Shown here: one piece after another, positions 41,963 through 51,487 of the stretch | Layout: every line of letters begins with the position of its first letter | How positions within the stretch are numbered: the stretch's first letter is position 1 | Assembly (NCBI GenBank): GCA_035566435.1 | Contig: DATMRF010000085.1 | Coordinates: forward strand, 1 to 64,000 | DNA: 64,000 nucleotides | DNA from: DATMRF01 sp035566435 | GTDB taxonomy: Bacteria; Verrucomicrobiota; Verrucomicrobiia; Limisphaerales; UBA8199 | Direction: 5' to 3' | Notes under the pieces: generated by a model | The model's database searches: none | Told to the model about the DNA's origin: nothing | Seen by the model: only the letters and a program-made list of their open reading frames with translations | Program-made: the position numbers and the translations under genes

Positions 41963-44900
41963 ATGTGTAGATTGCGATTGAGTATTAAATCTTGGAACCC
42001 GCTCGGCTTGCTGCCGTTGGGGTTGCTGGCCGGTCTTGGGCTGGCCGCCACCAGTGCCTGGGCCCAGCCCGCCAACGATCGTTTTCAGAACGCCACGCCG
42101 ATTGGCGGCCAATTCGGCTCTGTCGTCGGCAGCAATCTCGGCGCCACCAATCAACCCGGCGAACCCAGCCACGCCGGCAACCCCGCCACCTGGTCGATCT
42201 GGTACGCGTGGACCGCGCCGGAGTCCGGCGAGGTGACCTTTGATACGCTGGGCAGCACCAACGCGGTGGGCCAAATTATGGATACGGTGCTGGCCGTATA
42301 TACCGGCTCTACCGTCTCTCAACTCCTCCAGGTCGCCGCCAATGACGACTATTATCCGCTCAGGCAACAGCTCGAGGAATCCCAGACTATCGGCACAGGC
42401 CCGGGCAATCTCGCTTTTTTTGTTCCGATTATAGTACCGTTTGCTGGTCCCAGCGTGCTTCGGTTCAATGCGGTTGCCGGCACGACGTACTACATCGCGG
42501 TGGACAGCAAAGTGAACCAGGGAACAATCTCGCTGAACTGGGCATTCCGGCCGTCAGGTGCTTTCCGCTTCGCGACCGAGAGCTTCGATTACAGCAGTCA
42601 ACTATTCGGGACCTCGCCGACGCCGGTCCCGCTCTATATGTGCTCCGAGGCGGAATCTTTACCGGACTGGGAAAGTACCCACGACAGTTATTATCGGTTC
42701 GACCCGGAGGGCGTGCTGGTCACGGTCACCCGTGTGGCTGGCTCTTCGGGCCGTATGTTCGTTGATTATGCCACGAGAGACGGGACCGCCGTGGCCGGCT
42801 TCGATTACAAGCCTATCTCCGGCACTTTGGTGTTCGACGATTTTGAGATGAGCAAGACGCTCGTAATTGCGATGGGCAACTCACTTAGTTTTTCGTCGCG
42901 TGATTTTTCGGTTGTCCTCTCCAACCCGCGCCCGGCTCCGCTGGAATCGCCCAACGTGTCGCCCCCTCGGCTGGACGCCCCTTTCGCGACCGCGACCGTT
43001 CGGATCCAGTCGCTCGAAAATCCCCAGAGCGACCCGGACCAGTACCCCGACCCTACTAGTGGAGCTGCTCCTACGCATGATGTTTACAATTTTCTGCACA
43101 AGAATTTCCGTGTTCCGCGGGATATCAACAGTTATTGGACCAGGGTTCAGGTCAGCGTCGCGCGCACGCTCAAGCTGACGGCCCCTAACGCCAATGACAA
43201 CGGTGCCTCCATCAACTACCGGGTCAACGGCGTAATAGGTGTGGATATTCCTCCTCAGGAGTTTAACAATTTCTTTCCTCTCAACCCCGGCTCCGAATAC
43301 GCCATTCCCGAGCCGTCCCAGGCCTGTATTTGGATTTATCCCTGGCAGAATGTCACCAACTGGAACAACTGGGATTTTCAAATGTCTGGCAATACGCCGA
43401 ACGCTGACGGCACCGTGACGGTACCGCAGAGCGGACTCGGCATTATCGAATTCCTGGTCAGGAACGACACGCTCACCAAGTTCAACAAAGACTTCAACAT
43501 CACGATCTACCGCCAGGATCACAATGCCAACCAGACCGTAGGCGAGATCAACGAATGTCACGTTACGATTCTTTTTGATGACGCCACACCGCCCGCAGGC
43601 TCGGTCGATGAATTCTACAATACGGATTTCGGCAGCCAAATGAAGCCACCGGTGTCCACAATCCCCTCCAACCAGGCGCACCCCGGCACCGACGGGACGG
43701 TTTGGGATTTGGCGGTGCAGCCCGATGGGAAGACCCTCCTCGTGGGCGAATTTGCCACTTACAACGGGACCACCCGGTCCTGCATCACGCGCGTCCTGCC
43801 AGCCGGCGCGGTCGATTTAACTTTCGACCCCGGCAGCGGCGCCAATGACGGCGTGATTAGCAAACTGGGTGTGCTGCCCGATGGCAGCGGCCGCATGATG
43901 ATCGGCGGTTCGTTTACCCATTTTAACGGCGGGGTCCGAAAGTTCATCGCCCGCCTGCTTCCCACGGGGCAGCAAGATACAACCTTTAACCCGCTTCAAG
44001 ATCCCGATGGCACCATTTGGGCCCTGGCCGTCCAGACCAACAACCAGGTGGTTATTGGCGGGGATTTCACTGCCATAGGAACCGTCCCCCGCGCCCATAT
44101 TGCGCGCCTTAACGCCGACGGCTCCCTTGACACCAGCTTCGACCCAGGCGGGAACGCGCCGAATGACACGGTCTGGTCGGTGGCGGTTCAACCCGACGGC
44201 AAGATCCTCATTGGCGGCCAGTTCACCAGCCTGGGCTCCCTGAATCTCGGCGGTCTTGCCCGGCTGAACAGCGACGGTACCGCGGATACCGCCTTCAATG
44301 CCAACCTCGTTCCGGGTGTGGACGGCACGGTTTATACCGTGGTGCTGCAGAACGGCAGCGACATAGTGATCGGCGGCGAGTTCCAGCATGTCGGCATTGC
44401 CCAGCGCACGCGCATTGCCCGGCTCAAAGGCGATGCCACCGTGGACAATACTTTCAACTCCGGCACCGGCTCGGACGACACCATCTATAACATCAGCGCG
44501 CAACCGGACGGCTCTATGTACGTCGGCGGCATCTTCAGTTCCTATAACGGCACGCGCCGGTCAGGTCTGGCCCGGCTCTATCCGGACGGCACAGCCGATA
44601 CCACCTTCCTCGATACCGCCTACAACCAGTTCGCCGGCTTGCACCGCCGGTATTTCGAGCGGCAGGCCTGGCCGGGCCCCGGCCCCGATCCCAACCCGGA
44701 TCCGCGGCCTTTCGTTTATGCCTCCCAGGTTCTACCGGATGGCAATGTGGTCGTTGGCGGCGGCTTCAAACAAATTGGTGGTGGCCAGGCTGATGCCAGC
44801 ATCCGCTTCGATCCCGATTACCCGTATACCACCATCGATACCAACGTCTGGACCGAGCCCAAATCACGCGACGGTGTGCGTAACCGCAACAATTTCGCCC

Positions 44901-47900
44901 GTCTGATTGGCGGTTCCACACCCGGCCCGGGAAATATCGGCCTGCTTTACACCAATTACTTCGTCAACAAGAGTCAGTTGTCGTTTGATGTGGACCTCAT
45001 TCGCACCAATGGCACCCTTGGCTATTCCTCCGCCAACTTCGCCGCCCAGGCAGGCTTGGCTCAAAGCGGTGTTGATTATGTCTATAACAGCGCGGCGCCG
45101 GTTTACGTCGGCTCCTGGTGGCCTTCTGACCTGGTGACGCCCTTTTTTCCCGACACTCCCCGGGCTCTGACCCGCGCGCATAGTGATGGATTCTCGGGCA
45201 CCAATGAGCTCCCGGTGGACGTCTATGGCCACTATTGGTTTGGCTATACACCCGCCAAGGTCACGATCCCGATCAAGAACAGTGGCGTGCCGGGCGATAT
45301 CAATACTATCATCCAAATGGCCAACCCCAGCGGCGCCGACCAATTCTTTCTGGGCGGTCAAAACATCCCGCTTGGCAACGCTTTGGGCGTCTCCGCCGCC
45401 CCCTTCACGATTGTCGATGACAGCCAAAGCCCCGGCGTCATCAGCTTCGCTTCCGCGACTTACTACGTCAACGAACAGGGTACCAATGCCGTGATCACCC
45501 TCGTCCGCACCAACGGCAGCGCCGGGTATCCTTCCGTCGTCTTTTCCACCAGCGATGGCACCGGCCGCGCCGGTTCTAACTACACTGCGGTGCTCAACAA
45601 ACGGGTTAGCTTTGCCCCCGGCATTACGGTTCTGACCAACATCATCGTTCCGATCATTGATGATGGCGTCAGCGAACCCAATGGGTTGACCGTGAACCTG
45701 CGCCTCTCAAGCGTCCAGGGCGCCACCCTTGGCCGGTCCACCGCCACGCTTCAGATCATCGATAACGATTTCGCCCCGGGCTACGTGACCTTTTCCTCCG
45801 CTTCCTACACCACCAATGAAAGCGCTGGCGCGGTCACGCTCACGGTTACCCGTTCCGGCGCGAACCGGGGCACCGTTACGGTCCAGTGTGCAACCACCAA
45901 TGTAACCGCTATCAATGGCGTGAACTACCGCGCGATTACCAACACGCTGTCCTGGGATGACGGCGATGCTACCCCGCGCTTTGTCACCGTCCCTTTGATT
46001 CATGACGGCTTGGTTGGCTCCAACACCACGTTTAAGGCCTTCCTCTACAACCCGACAGTCAATACCGCCAACAGCCCGGGGACCGTTCTGGCAGCGTCGC
46101 CCACCACCGCTTTGGTCACTATTCTCGACGATGATTTCTTCGGCCATCTGCAATTTAGCTCCCCAAGCTATGTGGTTAACGAGGACGGCGGTTATGCGAC
46201 TTTAACCGTGACCCGCACTGGCGGCGCGGCTCAGGCTCTGTCCGTCAACTATGCTACCAGCGACGGCTCCGCCGTGTCCAGCGGCACACTACCCAATTAC
46301 GTTGCTACCTCGGGCACTCTGACCTTCAACCCGGGCGAGGTCAGCAAGAGTTTTACGGTGCCCCTGCTCGATGACGGTGTCGTCGATCCACTGCCACAAA
46401 GCTTCTTCTTTTTCGTCACCTTGTCGGGGCTGACCCCGCCGGGCGCCGCCCTTGGGTCTCCCGCCAGCGCCGCGGTGCAGATCCGCGACGCTCAAACTTT
46501 CAATCAGCCCTCCGGCTCGCCGGACACCAGCTTTGTTCCCATCCCCGGCTTCGACGGGAACGTTTTGAGCGTAAGCCTTCAGCCCAACGGCCAAATTATT
46601 GCCGCTGGCGCCTTCGCCACGGTGGATAATTTCCCGCGCCGGGGAGTCGCGCGCCTTAATTCGGATTCCAGTCTCGACGGCTTCTTCCTCGCCGGCTTGT
46701 CGGGAGCGGACGGCCAGGTCAACGCTTCGCTCGTTCAGTCCGATGGCCGCATCCTGCTCGGCGGCAGTTTTACAAACTTTAACGGCATCCCGGTGAATCG
46801 CCTCGCCCGCCTTCAGGGCAACGGCGCACTGGACAGTTCTTTCACGCTGAGCGCCGGTGGCGACAACACTATCTTTGCCCTGGCCGAAACATTTGTGCCC
46901 GACCGCCGGTTGCTGATTGGCGGCAGCTTCATCAACATGAACGGCTTCCCTCACGCTGGGCTTGCTCGCCTGAATAATAATGGGAGTCTGGATCCCACCT
47001 TCAGCCAGGCCTTGAACATCAACGGCACCGTCTATGCCATCGCCGTCTATCCCACCAACACGATTCAGGCCGGGAAAATCCTCATTGGCGGTGGTTTTAG
47101 CGCGATTAACGGCCAGGGCTACAACGGTCTGGCGCGGCTCAATCCCGATGGCACGCTCGATATCACGTTTAACCCGGGGGGCGCTGGCGCCAACGACATC
47201 GTCCGCGCCCTCGCCATCCAGCTCGATGGCCGCGTGGTCGCCGGTGGCGCTTTCACTAGCTTCAAAAACACACCTTGTGGGCGGATCACCCGGCTCAATT
47301 TGGACGGCTCGGTCGATGCCACTTTCAATACCGGCCCGGGCGCTGATGATACCGTCGCGGCGCTCGCCATCCAGCAGGATAACCGGATCGTCGCCGTCGG
47401 TCAGTTTACCCACGCCAACGGTGTCTCCCGCAGCCGCATTACCCGCCTGCTGCCGGACGGCACGGTGGATCCTTCCATCAACTTCGGCCTGGGCGCAGAC
47501 AACTTCATCAACGCCCTTGCTATCCAGCCCGACGGCATGCTCGTCATTGGCGGCGGGTTCACCCAGTTCGACAGCCTGGCTCGCCCGCACCTCGCTCGGC
47601 TCTACGGCGGCTCTGTCGTCGGCTCCGGCAACTTCGAATTCACCGCCGGCAATTACACCATCGATGAGGACTCCACCAATGCCGTCATCACCATTCGGCG
47701 CCGCGGCGGCACCAGCGGCAACGTTTCCATCGGTTTCGCAACCGCTGACAATACGGCGGTCGCCGGCATCAATTACTCGAACGTTTCCACGACCTTGTAT
47801 TTCCCGGTCGGCGAAACCATCCGCGCCGTAACCATTCCGGTTCGCCAGGATTTTCAGATCACTCCGGACCTCATCGTCAATCTCGCGCTCTCCAATCCGC

Positions 47901-50900
47901 TGCCGCCTTCCACTTTGGGGGATCAGCCGGTCGCAACGCTCACCATATTCAACGACGACTGCGCCGTGAGCTTCGATGCCGCCGCTTACCGCATCAACGA
48001 GAATGTTCCCAATGGGTTGGGAGATCTTTTTGCCGTGCGTCAGGGGAGCAGCCGCCGCCTCGCGACGGTGGACTTTATGACCACCACCAACGGCACCGCG
48101 CTGTCCGGCGTCAATTACCTGCCCTTGACGAACACCGTGGTGTTTCAACCGGGCCAGAGCAACGCCCTCATCCAGGTCCCCATCCTGGCCACACCAGGTG
48201 TCGCTGAAGGCGATGTGACGGTCACGATGGTGTTGACCAATGCCAATCATGCGCTGCTGTTTGCTCCCGACCAGGCGACCCTGACGATCGTCGATGTGGA
48301 CCAGGCGCCGGGATTGTTCTTTTTCTCGCGCACCAACTACGTTGTCGGCGAGGGCGACGGCTTTGCCTACGTCACTGTCCTTCGCACCAACGGTCACACC
48401 GGCGTCGTCAACCTGAACTTCGATACCGTCCCCGGCAGCGCCACACCAGGCCTCAAATATGGCTCCACCAATTTTCTCATGAGCTTCCAGGATGGGGAGA
48501 CCGCCAAGACAGTCGCCATCCCGATCTTCGAGGAAAACCAGGTCGAGGGCACCGAGACCTTCTTCGTGACCCTCTCGGATCCTGGTGGCGCTATCACCAA
48601 CATCCTTGGCCCCGCGGTCGTCCCGGTCGCCATCATCGATGACGACTTCGGCGTCGGTTTCTCCAGCCCGATTTATATTTCTACCGAGACCGACCCCAGC
48701 GTCACCCTCGTCGTCAACCGCGTAGGAACGAACGGCACCACCACCGTTAGCTTCTCGACTACGAATGGCACCGCAGTCGCGGGCACCAATTACGTCGCGG
48801 CCTCAGGCACTCTGAGCTTCGCCCCCGGGGAAACCCTCAAGACGTTTAGTGTGTCGCTGCTGCATGACCCCAGAGTCACCGGTCCGCTTGCCTTCAACGT
48901 CAACCTCTTCGCGGCCTCCGCCCCGACGCAAATCTTCACCAACAACCCGGCGACGGTCACGGTCAACGACGCCGACCCGGGCCTCGCGTTCACCAATGCG
49001 AATTTCTACACCAGCAAGAGCGCGACCAACGTCCTTATCTCCGTGCTCCGCTCGAATGCCAACACCGGCATCGTCTCGGTCAATTACTCCACCGTCGAGG
49101 GTACCGCCCTGGCCGGCGTGGACTTCATACCCACCAACGGCGTGCTTACTTTCAGCAACGGCATCGCCCTGCAGGGGTTTAATGTTCCCATCATCAACAA
49201 CCAGGAGGTCGCGCCTGACCGCACTTTCTTTGTTAACATCTTCAACCCGACTGCCCCGGGCCAGATCCTCGAACCCAGCACCGCCGCGGTGACCATCACC
49301 AATGACCTCACCGGCCTCAGCTTTTCCAGCCCCGCCTACAAGGTAAACGAGAACGGCGTCCAGGCCCTCATTACTGTCCTCCGCACCGGCTTCACCAATA
49401 GCACCGTCTCGGTCGATTACTTCACCGCCGATGGCTCGGCTCGCGCCGGGATCAATTACTCCAATGTTTCCGGCACCTTCACCTTCACCAATGGCGAGAC
49501 CGCCAAGACTTTCGCCGTGCCTGTCATCGACGATTCACTTGTCACCGGCGACAAGACCGTCCTGCTCGGCCTGCGCAACGCGGTGGGCCACGTCGTGCTG
49601 GTCAACCCCAGCGCTTCGGTCCTTACCATGGTGGAAACCGACGGCAGTCTGATTGTCCCCGCGGGCACGGCGTTGCTTTCCGAGAGCTTTTCGCCTCCGA
49701 ATGGCTCCATTGACCCGGGCGAAACCGTGACCATTCTCTTTGCCTTCCGCAATTCGGCCGGCACCAACACCGTCAACCTCGTTGCCACGCTGCTGGCCAC
49801 CAACGGCATAACCAGCCCGAGCGGCCCGCAGACCTACGGCGTCCTGGCGGTCCACGGCCCTTCCGTCTCGCGGCCGTTTACCTTTACCGCCAACGCCACC
49901 AACGGCCAGGTCATCCAGGCCACCTTCCAGTTCACCGACGGGACCTCGCCCACTAACTTCGCCGTCGTCTCTCTCGTGGTCGGCCAAACTACCGCGCTTT
50001 TCTCGAACACCGTGTCGATTGTGATAAACGACAACACCAATGCCTCCCCGTATCCCTCCAGCATCAATGTCGGCTCCCTGCCGGGACTTGTCTCCAAGGC
50101 GGTGGTTACGTTTACGAATCTGAACCACGACTCGCCAGCAGATATCGCCGCGCTGTTGGTCTCCCCCGCCGGCCAGAAGTCCCTGCTCATGGCTAAATGC
50201 GGCTCCGACCTCAGCGTCCGGCAAGTGACCCTTACCTTTGATGATGCGGCCGGTTCGGCGTTGCCGCAGTCTGCTCAGCTCACGTCCGGAACCTATCGGC
50301 CAACCTCGTTCGCCTTCGCGACTCCGCCGTTCCCGCCCGCCCTGACGCCGCCTGCTCCTTATGCCAACAATCTCGCCGCCTTTAACGGCTTCAATCCCAA
50401 TGGTGTGTGGTCCCTTTATATTATCGACGATCAGCAGCTTTATTCCGGCATTATCTCCAACGGCTGGCTCCTGAAGCTGACGACGAGTGCTCCCATCCTC
50501 GGAAACGCCGACCTCGCCCTCAGCATGACCGCCTCTCCCAATCCGGTCATCGCCAGCAGCAACCTGACCTACACGCTTACCCTCACGAACTTCGGCCCCT
50601 CTGCCGCCGCGAATATTTTCGTCACCAACACCATGCCGCCCGGAGCCGGCTATGTCAGTAGCAGTCCGGCTCTAGGAACAGCTTCGACCAATGGCGCTGG
50701 CCTGCTGGTCTGGAGTATCTCGGCCTTGACAAATGGTGGCACCGCCTCCCTCACGCTCGTCGTCCGCCCGCCCGCCGCCGGCTTCATCACGAACTCCGCC
50801 TTCGTCACCAATTCCGTTGTGGATCTCAACCCGGATGACAATGTCGCTTCGGCGGTCGTCTTGGTGACTACTCCGATTGCCGACCTCGCGGTGAGCCTGG

Positions 50901-51457
50901 CGGGGGTGCCCAACCCGGTTTTGAGCGGCAATAACCTGACCTACACTATCACCGTCACCAATCTCGGTCCCGCCACGGCCACCTCAGTGTCCGTTACCGA
51001 TACCCTGCCACCCGGTGTCAATTTCATTTCCGCCACGCCCCCCGGCTACGCCCTCATTGGCAGCCAGGTCACCTTCGCCAACCTCGGTGACCTCGGCAGC
51101 GGCGGCCAGCTCGCGGCCACGATCGTTGTCCGCCCCGCCGTCGGCGGCACCCTCACCAACTCCGTTACCACCGCCTCCGGCATCCCGGACCCGCTGAAGG
51201 TCAACAACTCGGCCTCCATCAAAACCGTCGTGATCCCGGTCGTCGTCACCCTCACGCAATCTGGCGCCAATCTGATCATTAGCTGGCCGTCCGACGCTGT
51301 GGGTTATTATCTGGAGACCACGACCAGCCTTCAGCCGCCTGCCGTCTGGACGCCCGTCACCTCTCCGCAGCCGATCGGCGTCGGCGGTCAGCAGACCGTC
51401 ACTCTCCCGCTCGGCAATGGAACGCAATTCTATCGCGTCCATGGCCAGGCCCAATGA
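41963..51457 (+). CDS. Giant secreted adhesin-like protein: two delta-60 propellers, Calx-beta array, P-domain, DUF11
   Basis: The 3164-residue protein begins with a signal peptide (to about residue 30) and an 'ANDRFQNATPIGG' prepeptidase-like domain. In order it then has a degenerate Calx-beta-like region (about 200-306), seven delta-60 repeats (about 573-956, each D-x-x-V-x-x-x-x-x-Q-x-D-G-x-x-x-x-G-G-x-F), three Calx-beta domains (about 1152-1510), a second set of seven delta-60 repeats (about 1516-1883), six Calx-beta domains (about 1890-2560), a SFSPPNGSIDPGET module, a P-domain (about 2682-2846) and two DUF11 repeats. It ends in the shared C-terminal module with F-Y-R. Calx-beta domains bind calcium in other proteins, so a rigid, calcium-stabilised stalk is plausible. 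No pore, ligase or protease motif is visible. The ATG at 41963 was chosen for the signal peptide; the frame opens 219 bases earlier. Confidence 0.88.
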   Translation: MCRLRLSIKSWNPLGLLPLGLLAGLGLAATSAWAQPANDRFQNATPIGGQFGSVVGSNLGATNQPGEPSHAGNPATWSIWYAWTAPESGEVTFDTLGSTNAVGQIMDTVLAVYTGSTVSQLLQVAANDDYYPLRQQLEESQTIGTGPGNLAFFVPIIVPFAGPSVLRFNAVAGTTYYIAVDSKVNQGTISLNWAFRPSGAFRFATESFDYSSQLFGTSPTPVPLYMCSEAESLPDWESTHDSYYRFDPEGVLVTVTRVAGSSGRMFVDYATRDGTAVAGFDYKPISGTLVFDDFEMSKTLVIAMGNSLSFSSRDFSVVLSNPRPAPLESPNVSPPRLDAPFATATVRIQSLENPQSDPDQYPDPTSGAAPTHDVYNFLHKNFRVPRDINSYWTRVQVSVARTLKLTAPNANDNGASINYRVNGVIGVDIPPQEFNNFFPLNPGSEYAIPEPSQACIWIYPWQNVTNWNNWDFQMSGNTPNADGTVTVPQSGLGIIEFLVRNDTLTKFNKDFNITIYRQDHNANQTVGEINECHVTILFDDATPPAGSVDEFYNTDFGSQMKPPVSTIPSNQAHPGTDGTVWDLAVQPDGKTLLVGEFATYNGTTRSCITRVLPAGAVDLTFDPGSGANDGVISKLGVLPDGSGRMMIGGSFTHFNGGVRKFIARLLPTGQQDTTFNPLQDPDGTIWALAVQTNNQVVIGGDFTAIGTVPRAHIARLNADGSLDTSFDPGGNAPNDTVWSVAVQPDGKILIGGQFTSLGSLNLGGLARLNSDGTADTAFNANLVPGVDGTVYTVVLQNGSDIVIGGEFQHVGIAQRTRIARLKGDATVDNTFNSGTGSDDTIYNISAQPDGSMYVGGIFSSYNGTRRSGLARLYPDGTADTTFLDTAYNQFAGLHRRYFERQAWPGPGPDPNPDPRPFVYASQVLPDGNVVVGGGFKQIGGGQADASIRFDPDYPYTTIDTNVWTEPKSRDGVRNRNNFARLIGGSTPGPGNIGLLYTNYFVNKSQLSFDVDLIRTNGTLGYSSANFAAQAGLAQSGVDYVYNSAAPVYVGSWWPSDLVTPFFPDTPRALTRAHSDGFSGTNELPVDVYGHYWFGYTPAKVTIPIKNSGVPGDINTIIQMANPSGADQFFLGGQNIPLGNALGVSAAPFTIVDDSQSPGVISFASATYYVNEQGTNAVITLVRTNGSAGYPSVVFSTSDGTGRAGSNYTAVLNKRVSFAPGITVLTNIIVPIIDDGVSEPNGLTVNLRLSSVQGATLGRSTATLQIIDNDFAPGYVTFSSASYTTNESAGAVTLTVTRSGANRGTVTVQCATTNVTAINGVNYRAITNTLSWDDGDATPRFVTVPLIHDGLVGSNTTFKAFLYNPTVNTANSPGTVLAASPTTALVTILDDDFFGHLQFSSPSYVVNEDGGYATLTVTRTGGAAQALSVNYATSDGSAVSSGTLPNYVATSGTLTFNPGEVSKSFTVPLLDDGVVDPLPQSFFFFVTLSGLTPPGAALGSPASAAVQIRDAQTFNQPSGSPDTSFVPIPGFDGNVLSVSLQPNGQIIAAGAFATVDNFPRRGVARLNSDSSLDGFFLAGLSGADGQVNASLVQSDGRILLGGSFTNFNGIPVNRLARLQGNGALDSSFTLSAGGDNTIFALAETFVPDRRLLIGGSFINMNGFPHAGLARLNNNGSLDPTFSQALNINGTVYAIAVYPTNTIQAGKILIGGGFSAINGQGYNGLARLNPDGTLDITFNPGGAGANDIVRALAIQLDGRVVAGGAFTSFKNTPCGRITRLNLDGSVDATFNTGPGADDTVAALAIQQDNRIVAVGQFTHANGVSRSRITRLLPDGTVDPSINFGLGADNFINALAIQPDGMLVIGGGFTQFDSLARPHLARLYGGSVVGSGNFEFTAGNYTIDEDSTNAVITIRRRGGTSGNVSIGFATADNTAVAGINYSNVSTTLYFPVGETIRAVTIPVRQDFQITPDLIVNLALSNPLPPSTLGDQPVATLTIFNDDCAVSFDAAAYRINENVPNGLGDLFAVRQGSSRRLATVDFMTTTNGTALSGVNYLPLTNTVVFQPGQSNALIQVPILATPGVAEGDVTVTMVLTNANHALLFAPDQATLTIVDVDQAPGLFFFSRTNYVVGEGDGFAYVTVLRTNGHTGVVNLNFDTVPGSATPGLKYGSTNFLMSFQDGETAKTVAIPIFEENQVEGTETFFVTLSDPGGAITNILGPAVVPVAIIDDDFGVGFSSPIYISTETDPSVTLVVNRVGTNGTTTVSFSTTNGTAVAGTNYVAASGTLSFAPGETLKTFSVSLLHDPRVTGPLAFNVNLFAASAPTQIFTNNPATVTVNDADPGLAFTNANFYTSKSATNVLISVLRSNANTGIVSVNYSTVEGTALAGVDFIPTNGVLTFSNGIALQGFNVPIINNQEVAPDRTFFVNIFNPTAPGQILEPSTAAVTITNDLTGLSFSSPAYKVNENGVQALITVLRTGFTNSTVSVDYFTADGSARAGINYSNVSGTFTFTNGETAKTFAVPVIDDSLVTGDKTVLLGLRNAVGHVVLVNPSASVLTMVETDGSLIVPAGTALLSESFSPPNGSIDPGETVTILFAFRNSAGTNTVNLVATLLATNGITSPSGPQTYGVLAVHGPSVSRPFTFTANATNGQVIQATFQFTDGTSPTNFAVVSLVVGQTTALFSNTVSIVINDNTNASPYPSSINVGSLPGLVSKAVVTFTNLNHDSPADIAALLVSPAGQKSLLMAKCGSDLSVRQVTLTFDDAAGSALPQSAQLTSGTYRPTSFAFATPPFPPALTPPAPYANNLAAFNGFNPNGVWSLYIIDDQQLYSGIISNGWLLKLTTSAPILGNADLALSMTASPNPVIASSNLTYTLTLTNFGPSAAANIFVTNTMPPGAGYVSSSPALGTASTNGAGLLVWSISALTNGGTASLTLVVRPPAAGFITNSAFVTNSVVDLNPDDNVASAVVLVTTPIADLAVSLAGVPNPVLSGNNLTYTITVTNLGPATATSVSVTDTLPPGVNFISATPPGYALIGSQVTFANLGDLGSGGQLAATIVVRPAVGGTLTNSVTTASGIPDPLKVNNSASIKTVVIPVVVTLTQSGANLIISWPSDAVGYYLETTTSLQPPAVWTPVTSPQPIGVGGQQTVTLPLGNGTQFYRVHGQAQ

Positions 51458-51487
51458 CGACCGCGCTTTGGCATTTCCTTTTAGACT

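Noticed and set aside
43052..43080. REP-like sequence (GTGGAGC and GCTCCTAC) inside the 3164-residue giant
   Set aside because: The arms match only partly and the codons fit the local protein, so I cannot separate an insertion from ordinary coding sequence.
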